Below, piece after piece: positions 26,713 to 35,118 of a DNA stretch of 38,178 nt (positions are counted from its first letter, which is position 1; each line of letters starts with the position of its first letter). Source of the stretch: Bacteroidaceae bacterium (GTDB taxonomy: Bacteria > Bacteroidota > Bacteroidia > Bacteroidales > Bacteroidaceae). The notes under the pieces were generated by a model. The model was not told where the DNA came from. It ran no database searches and worked only from the letters and a program-made list of their open reading frames with translations. The stretch covers positions 1 through 38,178 of the forward strand of contig JAFXEF010000002.1 in assembly GCA_017520935.1 (NCBI GenBank), read 5' to 3'. The position numbers and the translations under genes were made by a program.

Positions 26713-27987
26713 ATGGATATGAAATTGATTTTAGCAAGTATCGCAGTATTCCTCGTGATTATACTTGCCTTGGTAGCCATCCTTTTGGTAGCCAAGAGAT
26801 ATTTAGTGGCCTCAGGCCCCGTGAAGCTCACCATCAACGGTGAGAACGAACTCGAGGTGGAGAGCGGCTCAACCCTGCTCAGCACACTCTCAAACAACGG
26901 TATCTTCCTCTCCTCTGCCTGTGGCGGTAAGGGCTCATGCGGCCAGTGCAAGTGCCAGGTAGTTGAGGGCGGTGGCGAGATACTCCCTTCAGAGAAGGGC
27001 CACTTCAGCCGCAAGCAGCAGATGGACCACTGGCGTCTCGGCTGTCAGGTAAAGGTGAAGGGCGATATGGCCATCAAGGTCGACGAGTCTGTTATGGGTG
27101 TTAAGGAATGGGAGTGCGAGGTTATCTCAAACAAGAACGTCGCTACCTTCATCAAGGAGTACAAGGTGGCATTGCCTCCCGGCGAGCACATGGACTTCGA
27201 GCCCGGTTCGTATGCACAGATCAAGATCCCTGCATTCAGCATCGACTACGACAAGGACTTAGACAAGTCACTCATCGGCGACACCTATCTGCCCGCTTGG
27301 CAGAACTTTGGCCTCTTCAACCTGAAGTGTACCAACGACACTCCCACAGTGCGTGCCTACTCTATGGCCAACTATCCCGACGAGGGCGACATCATCACAC
27401 TGAACGTACGTATCGCTACACCTCCCTTCAAACCCAAAGAGCAGGGTGGTGGCTTCATGGACGTGATGCCTGGTATCGCTTCATCATACATCTTCAGCCT
27501 CAAGCCTGGTGACAAGGTGATGATGAGTGGTCCTTACGGAGAGTTCCGTCCCAACTACGAGTCAGGCCGCGAGATGATTTGGGTTGGTGGTGGTGCCGGT
27601 ATGGCTCCCCTCCGTGCACAGATCATGCACATGCTCAAGACCCGTCAGTGCCGCGACCGTCAGATGCACTACTTCTACGGTGCCCGTGCCCTGGAGGAGA
27701 TACCCTTCCTCGACGACTTCCTCGCATTGGAGAAGGAGTTCGACAACTTCCACTTCCACCTCGCACTCGACCGTCCCGATCCCAAGGCCGACGCAGCAGG
27801 CATCAAGTATACCGCTGGCTTCGTAGCTCCTGTGATGGGCGACACCTATCTCAAGCAACACGAGAATCCCGAAGATTGTGAGTACTACCTCTGTGGTCCT
27901 CCTATGATGGCCAAGACCGTCCTCGACCTCTTGGACAGCCTCGGCGTAGAGAAGGATATGATCCACTTCGACGACTTCGGCGGCTAA
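26713..27987 (+). CDS. nqrF: Na+-translocating NADH:quinone reductase subunit F
   Basis: A 424-residue electron-entry subunit that oxidises NADH and passes electrons through FAD and a 2Fe-2S cluster. An N-terminal membrane helix (about 5-27) is followed by a plant-type ferredoxin domain with ligands Cys70, Cys76, Cys79 and Cys111 (CGGKGSCGQC and LGCQ). The FAD-binding domain shows 'RAYSMANYP' and the NADH-binding domain 'GGGAGMAPLR', with 'YYLCGPPMM' near the end. It is last in the operon, followed by a hairpin at 28061. Confidence 0.95.
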   Translation: MDMKLILASIAVFLVIILALVAILLVAKRYLVASGPVKLTINGENELEVESGSTLLSTLSNNGIFLSSACGGKGSCGQCKCQVVEGGGEILPSEKGHFSRKQQMDHWRLGCQVKVKGDMAIKVDESVMGVKEWECEVISNKNVATFIKEYKVALPPGEHMDFEPGSYAQIKIPAFSIDYDKDLDKSLIGDTYLPAWQNFGLFNLKCTNDTPTVRAYSMANYPDEGDIITLNVRIATPPFKPKEQGGGFMDVMPGIASSYIFSLKPGDKVMMSGPYGEFRPNYESGREMIWVGGGAGMAPLRAQIMHMLKTRQCRDRQMHYFYGARALEEIPFLDDFLALEKEFDNFHFHLALDRPDPKADAAGIKYTAGFVAPVMGDTYLKQHENPEDCEYYLCGPPMMAKTVLDLLDSLGVEKDMIHFDDFGG

Positions 27988-28060
27988 GAAACAGATTCAA
28001 GGTAAGTGGCGACAGGCACTAATCCGCTAATCGCCAAGACCATAAATCAAGAGACAAGCA

Positions 28061-28089
28061 CTCCCTCTGAGCTATATGCTCAGAGGGAG
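28061..28089 (+). terminator. Probable terminator of the nqr operon
   Basis: CTCCCTCTGAGC (28061-28072) and its perfect complement (28078-28089) enclose a 5-base loop. The following sequence is only moderately T-rich, so efficiency is uncertain. The rest of the 27988-28235 spacer shows no gene. Confidence 0.7.
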
Positions 28090-28235
28090 CGTTGTGTTAT
28101 ACCGTATCCTGGAGAGACTACTGACACTGCTGATGCCCAAGAAGCAAGAGGCTTATAAAACAGAGGCAGGTAGTTATTTACACGGCACCAAGTAAAGAAA
28201 AATGTCATTTTACCTGTATTCTTACAGGAAAAGCG

Positions 28236-28243
28236 TATATTTG
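28236..28243 (+). promoter_or_regulatory. -7 box of pncB
   Basis: TATATTTG lies 53 bases before the ATG of the next gene. Confidence 0.6.
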
Positions 28244-28296
28244 CATCAATAATCCATACAACAAGACATAACGACAGGTCACACCAACACATCCCC

Positions 28297-29511
28297 ATGA
28301 AACCAATCATCAACCACTTCACCGACAACGACCTCTATACCTTCACCTGCATGTACTACATCTTGCAGAAGTACCCGAGGGCCGAGACCGAGTACTGCTT
28401 CTTCGACCGCCATCAGACCCGCTACCCTGTCGGGTTCGACCGCCTGTTGGGCGAGCAGCTCGTCCACATGGCCGACGTGACGATTACCGACGAAGAATGT
28501 GCGTTCATGACCCGCACCTTCCCCTTCCTACCCTACTGGTACATCAACGTCTTCCTGCGCGGCTACCGCTTCAACCCCTCCGAGCTCACCATCAGTCAGG
28601 ATGCAGAGGGGCACCTCGACATCCGTGTGAAAGGTAAGTGGTGGTCCACCATCATGTGGGAGATGCCCATCCTCTCTACCATCTCCGAGCTCATGCACAC
28701 GCTCAACGGCGACACCCTCCGCTACGATTCCGAGACCGAATACGAGAAGAGCCTCCAGAAAGGCCGCCGCATATGGCAAGGAGGACTCACCTTAGGCGAC
28801 ATGGGCACGCGCCGCCGCTTCTCGTTCGACCATCAAGAGCGCGTCATTGATGCTCTCATCCAGTCGTACACCGAGGTCAAGGAGGCCACACACGGCCAGT
28901 GCGGCCGCTTCACCGGCACCTCCAACGTCTACTTCGCCATGAAGAAGGGCATCCCCTGCCTGGGCACCATGTCGCACCAGTGCATCAGCTTCGAGGAGAT
29001 CGTGAGCGGCGTGTTCGAGTGCAACTACAACGTCATGAGCAAGTGGTCCGAGGTGTACGACGGCAACGTGGGCATCTTCCTCTACGACTGCTTCGGCGAC
29101 CACGTCTTCTTCAGCAACCTCTCCAAACGTATGGCCATGACCTTCAGCGGCCTGCGCATCGACAGCGGAGTCGAGGAAGAGCAGGTCGACCTCATCGTAG
29201 CCAAATACAAGCAGCTGGGCATCGACCCTATGACGAAGCAAGCCGTCTTCAGCAACGGACTCGACGTCGACCGTGCCATCGAGATACACCGCTACTGCCA
29301 AGGGAAGATTACTGACAGCTACGGCGTAGGCACCTACCTCACCTGCGACGTCACCGACTGCAAGCCCATGAACATCGTCGTGAAGCTCGTCCGCGGGCGC
29401 ATCACCGAGTCGCGCGAGTGGCACCCCTGCGCGAAGCTCTCGTGCGACAAGGGCAAGACCTTGGGCGACTCTCAGAAATGCAGCTACCTGCTCTCTGTGC
29501 TCGGGCAGTGA
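28297..29511 (+). CDS. pncB: Nicotinate phosphoribosyltransferase
   Basis: A 404-residue cytosolic enzyme that joins nicotinate to PRPP with ATP use, giving nicotinate mononucleotide in the Preiss-Handler NAD salvage route. Typical phrases are 'INHFTDNDLYTFTCMYYIL' at the N-terminus, 'GTSNVYFAMKKGIPCLGTMSHQ' (about 206-227) with the phosphoribosyltransferase core, and 'SNGLDVDRAIEIH' (about 318-330). Length fits the PncB (type I) family. It is a single-gene unit with its own promoter and terminator. Confidence 0.93.
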   Translation: MKPIINHFTDNDLYTFTCMYYILQKYPRAETEYCFFDRHQTRYPVGFDRLLGEQLVHMADVTITDEECAFMTRTFPFLPYWYINVFLRGYRFNPSELTISQDAEGHLDIRVKGKWWSTIMWEMPILSTISELMHTLNGDTLRYDSETEYEKSLQKGRRIWQGGLTLGDMGTRRRFSFDHQERVIDALIQSYTEVKEATHGQCGRFTGTSNVYFAMKKGIPCLGTMSHQCISFEEIVSGVFECNYNVMSKWSEVYDGNVGIFLYDCFGDHVFFSNLSKRMAMTFSGLRIDSGVEEEQVDLIVAKYKQLGIDPMTKQAVFSNGLDVDRAIEIHRYCQGKITDSYGVGTYLTCDVTDCKPMNIVVKLVRGRITESREWHPCAKLSCDKGKTLGDSQKCSYLLSVLGQ

Positions 29512-29532
29512 GACTCCCCACCCTCATAAAGC

Positions 29533-29571
29533 AACCGTAGAGTGCCCCGCACCCTACGGTTTTCTTTTTTG
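29533..29571 (+). terminator. pncB terminator
   Basis: AACCGTAG (29533-29540) pairs with CTACGGTT (29554-29561), with GTGC/GCAC inside, followed by TTCTTTTTT. Confidence 0.85.
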
Positions 29572-29823
29572 TCTGTGTTTATTTGTGCAGGTACAGAACA
29601 GGCACCACCCCATAGAAGAACTAAACCCGATAGCTTGACTTACGTCAGGGGCTACCGGAAACAACGCTGCGAAATGCCTCGTTGTTTTATCTGCACACAA
29701 TAGCGGCAAAGTCTTCTCCGTTGTCGGCAAGATTGACCAACTTATTTTCCTGTTTTTTCATCTTTGTCAATTTATCTGTTTGGATAATTTCAAAACTGCT
29801 TCATAAGAATTAGAGATAAAGAC
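29572..29823. other. Intergenic stretch before the RhuM gene
   Basis: No gene recognised. It holds an inverted repeat AAACAACG/CGTTGTTT (29659-29666, 29680-29687) running into TTAT. Base composition shifts from the GC-richer core genes to the AT-richer accessory region here. Confidence 0.4.
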
Positions 29824-29854
29824 TTGCAGTCTTGGGCAGAATAGTGTAACTTTG
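29824..29854 (+). promoter_or_regulatory. Promoter of the RhuM-family gene
   Basis: TTG at 29824-29826 and TAACTTTG at 29847-29854 are spaced by 20 bases. The ATG is at 29876. Confidence 0.7.
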
Positions 29855-29875
29855 CGTACCAAGAAAAGGCTATAA

Positions 29876-30850
29876 ATGAAAGAAGGCAACAACATCATAC
29901 TCTACCAAGACGACAATGAGATAACCCGTGTTTCCGTTCGCTTTGCCGATGAGGATGTGTGGCTCACACAGAATCAGCTGGCAGAGTTATATGACACGAC
30001 ACAAGAAAATATCTCAATGCATATAAGCAATATATATGCAGACAAAGAGTTGGAAGAAGAACGAACTTATAAGAAATTCTTATTAGTTCGCCAGGAGGGC
30101 AATCGCCAAGTGCAACGCAACATCGTGCATTACAACCTCGACATGATTATCGCCTTGGGCTATCGCGTGCAGTCGCAAGTAGCTACGCGCTTCCGTCGTT
30201 GGGCTACCCAACGCCTGCACGAATACATACAGAAGGGCTTTGCCATGGATGATGAGCGTCTGAAGCAGGGAGGCAATCGCTACTTCCGCGAGTTGCTGCA
30301 ACGCATTAGAGACATCCGTAGCAGCGAGCGCAACTTCTATCAGCAAGTGACCGACATCTATGCCACGGCTACAGACTACGACCCGCGCAGTGAGATGACA
30401 AAGATGTTCTTTGCTACAGTGCAAAACAAACTGCACTATGCCGTGCACGAGAACACCGCGGCAGAGGTGATATATCATCGAGTAGACAATGAGAAGCCCT
30501 TTGTGGGGATGACAAATTTCAAGGGCAACTATGTAACGAAGGACGATGTCAAGATTGCCAAAAACTACCTGACGGAAATAGAACTGCAACGTCTCAACCT
30601 GTTGGTGTCAGGATTCCTGGACTTTGCTGAGTTCCAAGCCTTGGAGATGAATCCGATGACTATGCATGATTGGATAGAGGCATTGGACAATCAGATCATT
30701 GCCCACAAACGGAACATCTTGATAGGAAAAGGCTGCGTATCGCACAAGGAGGCGATAGAAAAAGCCGAAAAGGAATTTGAAATATACCGCAAGCGTGAGA
30801 TGCAATTGCTCGAAAGCGACTTCGACCGCGAGGTAAAGAAGTTAAGGTAG
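29876..30850 (+). CDS. Virulence RhuM-family protein
   Basis: A 324-residue cytosolic protein of the RhuM family, named after a Salmonella pathogenicity-island gene; biochemical function not established. Recognisable family phrases: 'WLTQNQLAELYDTTQENISMHI' (about 29-50, a helix-turn-helix-like start), 'HYNLDMIIALGYRVQSQVATRFRRWAT' (about 83-109) and 'DFAEFQALEMNPMTMHDW' (about 250-267). The N-terminal part resembles phage antirepressor or KilA-N-like DNA-binding regions by general pattern. Members are often found on mobile islands and next to restriction or toxin genes, consistent with the accessory region that begins here. Confidence 0.85.
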   Translation: MKEGNNIILYQDDNEITRVSVRFADEDVWLTQNQLAELYDTTQENISMHISNIYADKELEEERTYKKFLLVRQEGNRQVQRNIVHYNLDMIIALGYRVQSQVATRFRRWATQRLHEYIQKGFAMDDERLKQGGNRYFRELLQRIRDIRSSERNFYQQVTDIYATATDYDPRSEMTKMFFATVQNKLHYAVHENTAAEVIYHRVDNEKPFVGMTNFKGNYVTKDDVKIAKNYLTEIELQRLNLLVSGFLDFAEFQALEMNPMTMHDWIEALDNQIIAHKRNILIGKGCVSHKEAIEKAEKEFEIYRKREMQLLESDFDREVKKLR

Positions 30851-30900
30851 GTTCTGTAAATCCTCACAGAGATATCTCATTGGCTGCTATCCCTTTCTTT

Positions 30901-31014
30901 TTACCGCCAACTCGGCTTTATCCGGTCTACCAATAGAGACATGCCTGCAGCCGCACGTTTGCTTTCTTGGTCTTTACCGATAGACTTTGCATATTCTGTA
31001 AGGATGTCGTTCAC
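30901..31014 (-). pseudogene. Orphan C-terminal gene fragment
   Basis: On the minus strand, 37 codons from a GTG at 31014 to the TAA at 30901 encode a protein-like peptide (VNDILTEYAKSIG... LLVDRIKPSWR) with no start signal and an in-frame stop a few codons upstream. The neighbouring frame (31241-31011) ends exactly where this one begins, so a frameshifted remnant is possible. I do not recognise the parent gene. The remaining spacer between 30851 and 31322 shows nothing else. Confidence 0.35.
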
Positions 31015-31322
31015 AAGGTGAAGAGTTCCCGGGAATCAACGATGCGAAGGTAATGCCTTTTGGTGAAACAACCCACTCCTCTCGGTTTTATCAAAAAATG
31101 AACAACTTTTTTGTCTGTTACACCTTGCGAGACATAGTATTTCTTCTTTCTCTCTGAAAACAAACAATTTACAAAATTGAAATTGCGGACAGGTAACGAT
31201 TTAGAAACGAGCGAAGTTTTCTTATCTGTCTTATTCTGCATTATTGAAAAGAACGCTTTGTATTTTGATGCAAAATTAATATAATCTTCTCACATAACAA
31301 ATTTGCTCTATGGTTGTGATAC

Positions 31323-32606
31323 TTAAATTTCAAATAATCTATTATTACTATTTTTAAGAATCATATTTATTTCATTATTATCAAATCCGACAAAATTCAA
31401 TAAGCAGCATACAAGTAACTTTTTTAGTTTTACTGTAAGTTTATAGAGTTCATATCCATCAAGAATATTCTTTTTCTTCTTGCGATCCATAAAATGAGAA
31501 TAATAGTGTCTAGAATCTACGACCTCTTTAATATTTATGGTATCGCCTTGCAACTTGTCAATATCGGAGAATTCAGCAATTAAAAGGTTTATCATATCTG
31601 TTAGATTAGACTCTTTTCTAAACCTAGAGCAAAACCCTTCTAAAGCTTGAACAACAATTATAAAATCCACACTTGAAAAAACACGTTTATATTTCACGCT
31701 ATCAATTAAGTGTTGGCGAATTGGTGCAATATCATTCTTTTCAACAAACCATTTCTTTATAATATTGGGGTATTTGCTTTTTATACTTTCATAATTGAAA
31801 AGAAATGCTTCTCTTTGTTTTTTAATTGGTGAAATATAATCGCTTTGTATGTACATTAGTTGAATTGGGGAAAAAGATTTCTCCCCATTTTTCAAATCTT
31901 GGCATTCATTATTACAAAACAATTTAATGTTTGAACATCTTATTTCTTGTAGAGTTGCAAACGACAAGAATTGTTCATATATAAAAACCTCTTTTAAGAA
32001 ACTACTAATGGATTTATTGCTACCCTTTTTAATATCCAAGTATGTATATTGTTCTATCTTAGGCGAATAATATTCTCCGTCATAGTCTATACCACTCTCT
32101 AGATTTAGTTGAGTATTTTCATTTATGAAAACACCACATAAGGTGTCGCGGTTTGTATTAAACGATATGTTGATTGCCTCGATTTTCTGTGCTTCACAGA
32201 ATGTCACAGAAGTTGTTAATGCTCTTGGAGGGCACCATAAACTTAATAGTGGAAATTTAACATATGCTTTGAAGTATCTCTCCTGTTCGAGTGTTTCAAT
32301 ATGGTCTCCAATAAGAAGATATTGACAAGTATATTTGATTATTGGGAAAGGACAACTAAGATTTAGACTTCCATATGCCGAACAGTTAAGTAATGTAACC
32401 TTTTTTGAATCAGATGTTATGCCAAAAATTGTATTTTCATGTTTTTTTCTTAAAAATGCACTCATTGGAGACTCATCTTCCTCAAAAGAACCTATTAACT
32501 CTAATGTAATGCTCTCTTGCGGTAAATAAGTAATGACACCAGCAATCGCTCTATCTGGATTGTTTGGTATCCACCAATATCCCTTATATTCAACCTTATC
32601 ATTCAT
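31323..32606 (-). CDS. ApeA-like HEPN-domain protein, candidate anti-phage factor
   Basis: A 427-residue protein. The N-terminal part (about 5-260) matches the ApeA N-terminal domain pattern: 'GYWWIPNN', 'GVITY', 'LELIGSF', 'IFGITSDSKKVTLLNCS', then a long beta-rich stretch with 'FNTNRDTLCG'. The C-terminal part (about 300-427) is helical with Arg366-His371 in SRHYYSHFMD, an R-x4-H motif of HEPN ribonucleases, in the same place as the RNYxTH-type motif of ApeA-like HEPN domains. Known ApeA proteins are single-gene abortive-infection defences thought to cut RNA after phage infection. It is AT-rich and divergent from an unknown three-gene operon. The assignment is by recognition of pattern, not by search. 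Confidence 0.75.
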   Translation of the reverse strand: MNDKVEYKGYWWIPNNPDRAIAGVITYLPQESITLELIGSFEEDESPMSAFLRKKHENTIFGITSDSKKVTLLNCSAYGSLNLSCPFPIIKYTCQYLLIGDHIETLEQERYFKAYVKFPLLSLWCPPRALTTSVTFCEAQKIEAINISFNTNRDTLCGVFINENTQLNLESGIDYDGEYYSPKIEQYTYLDIKKGSNKSISSFLKEVFIYEQFLSFATLQEIRCSNIKLFCNNECQDLKNGEKSFSPIQLMYIQSDYISPIKKQREAFLFNYESIKSKYPNIIKKWFVEKNDIAPIRQHLIDSVKYKRVFSSVDFIIVVQALEGFCSRFRKESNLTDMINLLIAEFSDIDKLQGDTINIKEVVDSRHYYSHFMDRKKKKNILDGYELYKLTVKLKKLLVCCLLNFVGFDNNEINMILKNSNNRLFEI

Positions 32607-32719
32607 ATCAAATTAATCATTAATTCACTCAATTTTGTATATGGGGGAATAATTTTTGTGTAAAATTACTAAAAAATATCAACTGTGACTATGAATGAGT
32701 GATTTTTATTATCATTTAT

Positions 32720-32750
32720 TTGTTGTATGATGAAATATGTTTTAACTTTG
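32720..32750 (+). promoter_or_regulatory. Promoter of the unknown three-gene operon
   Basis: TTG at 32720-32722 and TAACTTTG at 32743-32750 are spaced by 20 bases. The leader to the ATG at 32814 is about 55 bases and very AT-rich. Confidence 0.65.
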
Positions 32751-32813
32751 TTGTTACATTAGGTGATTTGTATAATGTAATAACGGAAAATAACTAATAA
32801 ATTATTTATAATT

Positions 32814-33518
32814 ATGAAATCGTACTTCAATATTGTTAGTTTGCGTGGAACGATCTTTATTCCACAAATCATTTTTGATTGGACTTTCGTATCTGAAATG
32901 CTTAAAATACTACCTAATTATGTGCCAACAAACAATACTCCACAAATAATCAATGGAGTGATAGTAAATTCTACAGATTGGATGCTTGGCACCCAAGATG
33001 GAACTGAACGATTGATTTTTCAACCACAAAAAATAGATTTCATCCTTAATAAGGAGAGTTCTTACTCAGAAAGGGATATTGATGAATTTTCCAAGAAATG
33101 TGATAAAATATTCTCCAAAATTTTGGAATTAAGAAATGCGAAAGCATCTCGTCTTGCGATAGCTCCTACTTTCAAATATATTGGCGATATAAGCACTCTG
33201 AAGTCTTTTATTCAGAAGATATATGCAACAAGAGTATTTAAAGAAGAAGCATTAGATAATTGTGAATTTTCACAAGTTTATAGAGTGAATGAAAACATTG
33301 GAGATAGTGTGTTTAAAATTAACTATTTATCTAAATTTTATACATCAGGAAATATTGTTATAGTTAATGGTGTAAATACAATACAAGAATACAATCTTGT
33401 AGATTTTGACATCAATACATTTAATGATACTAATTATTCATTCGATATAGATTTAGTTAAAACATTCTTCTCAAAATCAAGTGGATTTTGTTCGGATTTC
33501 ATGACACTTTATTTCTAA
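32814..33518 (+). CDS. Unknown 234-residue protein, first gene of AT-rich operon
   Basis: Not recognised. It is predicted cytosolic, with no signal peptide or membrane helix. The N-terminal half is beta-like with 'W-MLGTQDGTERLIFQPQKIDFIL', which vaguely recalls the sporadically distributed TIGR04255 family, but I would not assign it. The rest alternates helix and strand ('RNAKASRLAIAPTF'). Its gene lies 9 bases before the next one, shares its low GC content, and stands divergent to the ApeA-like gene, so a defence or mobile-island role is plausible but unproven. Confidence 0.7.
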   Translation: MKSYFNIVSLRGTIFIPQIIFDWTFVSEMLKILPNYVPTNNTPQIINGVIVNSTDWMLGTQDGTERLIFQPQKIDFILNKESSYSERDIDEFSKKCDKIFSKILELRNAKASRLAIAPTFKYIGDISTLKSFIQKIYATRVFKEEALDNCEFSQVYRVNENIGDSVFKINYLSKFYTSGNIVIVNGVNTIQEYNLVDFDINTFNDTNYSFDIDLVKTFFSKSSGFCSDFMTLYF

Positions 33519-33527
33519 GCGAGTCAT

Positions 33528-34298
33528 ATGGGTACTATTTATGAATTTAGCGAAAAATTAAAAGAGTTGCAGTCGTTATTTGAGACTCCATCCTTTAATT
33601 ATATGGCTGAAATAAATGACCATATAACTAAAACAACTGATATATTCTCCAGAAATATTGGTTATTATAATGACCTGATAGTTAGTTTATCAAAATTAAG
33701 TGAGTTCTCAACTGTTTCCTCGTTAATAGCGTCTCAACTTCCACTTAAGCTTAAGAAATTTGACAATGATGAATTAAACAATACATCTACAGGTGACAAC
33801 ACTCGAAGATTGACCTCATTAGATTCTACAGATACAGTAGATGTAAATTCCATAAATCAGGAGTTTTTTACATTTTTGTCAAAATACTCACAGCCTTTTG
33901 TACACAGTTTAAAATTAACAGATTTTGAGGATGGAATAGATAATCTAGTTACTATAGAGGTTCGTGAGTTTGTCAAGAGAAATCTATTTGTTACATATAA
34001 TTGGTTAAATACCATTTATTCAAACAATCAGAAAGATTCTGATGTTATTGCTGGTTTATTGCGTATTATTGGGGTGGTGGTTGAACAGGAGAATTCAGAT
34101 ATGCTATTACCAATTGTCATAGCTGGGCTTGCAAATATAAATTCAAAGACACAAGAAGCTGCATTAATGGTCATAGAACAATGGAGAACTAAAAATTGTT
34201 TAGACGCATTACAAACAACAAATTTCTCCTCTGTATGGCTTAAGGAATATGCAAAACAAATAGAAGCAGAACTTATTGAAGAACTTTGCCTATGTTGA
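33528..34298 (+). CDS. Unknown 256-residue helical protein
   Basis: Not recognised. It is predicted cytosolic and mostly helical, with a serine/threonine/aspartate-rich low-complexity linker near residues 88-112. The C-terminal third (about 180-256) reads like two or three HEAT-type helical pairs ('VIAGLLRIIGVVVEQENSDMLLPIVIAGLANI'). Its TGA overlaps the start of the next gene (ATGTTGA at 34292-34298), so the two are probably translationally coupled. No catalytic motif is visible; a scaffold or adaptor is one reading. Confidence 0.7.
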   Translation: MGTIYEFSEKLKELQSLFETPSFNYMAEINDHITKTTDIFSRNIGYYNDLIVSLSKLSEFSTVSSLIASQLPLKLKKFDNDELNNTSTGDNTRRLTSLDSTDTVDVNSINQEFFTFLSKYSQPFVHSLKLTDFEDGIDNLVTIEVREFVKRNLFVTYNWLNTIYSNNQKDSDVIAGLLRIIGVVVEQENSDMLLPIVIAGLANINSKTQEAALMVIEQWRTKNCLDALQTTNFSSVWLKEYAKQIEAELIEELCLC

Positions 34299-34798
34299 TA
34301 CGAATGATTTCTAGTATAAGTAGATGGGATGGTTCTCGTTCCGTTAATCGGAAAGATGCTTTTATATGTGGGGATGCTATTAGTGATCTGAGAACCACGA
34401 ATAATGAATTAAGTGTATGGAAAGCAGATACACAGGAAGACATCGAAGACGCCATAGTCGCTTTAGCATTAAATCGAGATAGTGTTAGTAAGTTATCTTA
34501 CTTCTTATTAGAAGAAGATGAACTTAAAAAAATAGAAATAGATGTATCTGACCAAAAGCCTGGAGCAGCTGCAGGATTAAAAGATTGTATACTTTCTAAG
34601 CATAGAGATTTAATAGAACTTGACTTTTGGAGACTGGGCTTTTTAACTCAATATATGCTGGAATTAGTGAAAAATCCAAAACAATGTAAGAATCTAACAA
34701 GAAAAGAAATAAAAGCATTGCTAGAGAAATACAAAAATAAAAATCTAATAACAGTAGAACAGATGAATTCTAAACTAAAAGAAGATCTGAAGTGGTAA
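34292..34798 (+). CDS. Unknown 168-residue protein, last gene of the operon
   Basis: Not recognised. It is predicted soluble, starting with a basic segment (MLIRMISSISRWDGSRSVNRKD) and then helical with 'DIEDAIVALALNRDSVSKLSYFLLEEDEL' and a lysine-rich C-terminus. The start at 34292 is chosen for the overlap with the upstream stop; an in-frame ATG at 34304 is also possible. A strong hairpin terminator follows directly, so this closes the three-gene unit. Confidence 0.68.
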   Translation: MLIRMISSISRWDGSRSVNRKDAFICGDAISDLRTTNNELSVWKADTQEDIEDAIVALALNRDSVSKLSYFLLEEDELKKIEIDVSDQKPGAAAGLKDCILSKHRDLIELDFWRLGFLTQYMLELVKNPKQCKNLTRKEIKALLEKYKNKNLITVEQMNSKLKEDLKW

Positions 34799-34810
34799 TT
34801 TACAAAGTAT

Positions 34811-34846
34811 AAATCGTTTAAACCTTGAGGTTTAAACGATTTATTA
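34811..34846. terminator. Terminator of the unknown operon
   Basis: A perfect 14-bp stem, AAATCGTTTAAACC (34811-34824), TTGA loop and its complement (34829-34842), flanked by A- and T-rich sequence; usable from either direction. Confidence 0.8.
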
Positions 34847-34853
34847 TAGGTAT

Positions 34854-35118
34854 TTATCGGATTATCAAGAATCCCATTAGAAAAGCATCGGGGAAGATGA
34901 ATTTCTTTTCGCCGAGGGTGAATTTGATGTGGATAAACTTTTCATTCTTGTTGATTTTGATAACTGTGCCTTTGCCGAAATTCTTGTGAATAACTATGCT
35001 GTCAATGCCTATTGTTTCTAATTTTGCTTCAAGGTCTTGCACTACTTGTTTCTCTTACGAAACAATCTCAACAGCAGTAGCTTTTGCCGATTTTGGTTGA
35101 CAATGGGTATTGATGTTC
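34854..35118 (-). pseudogene. 3' remnant of a gene with a 'FGKG' beta domain
   Basis: On the minus strand, 34854-35042 encodes 62 residues including 'IVIHKNFGKGTVIKINKNEK' and a 'FIFPDAFLMGFL' ending, a small beta domain often found at the C-terminus of larger proteins. The reading frame continues upstream of the nominal GTG start as plausible protein after one in-frame TAA (around 35057) and reaches the tatC stop region. This looks like a decayed or displaced gene end rather than a complete gene. Nothing else is visible between the terminator at 34811 and tatC. Confidence 0.45.

Noticed and set aside
31011..31241. 76-codon minus-strand frame as an intact gene
   Set aside because: No recognisable domain, no promoter box, and it abuts another fragment in a different frame; more likely debris.
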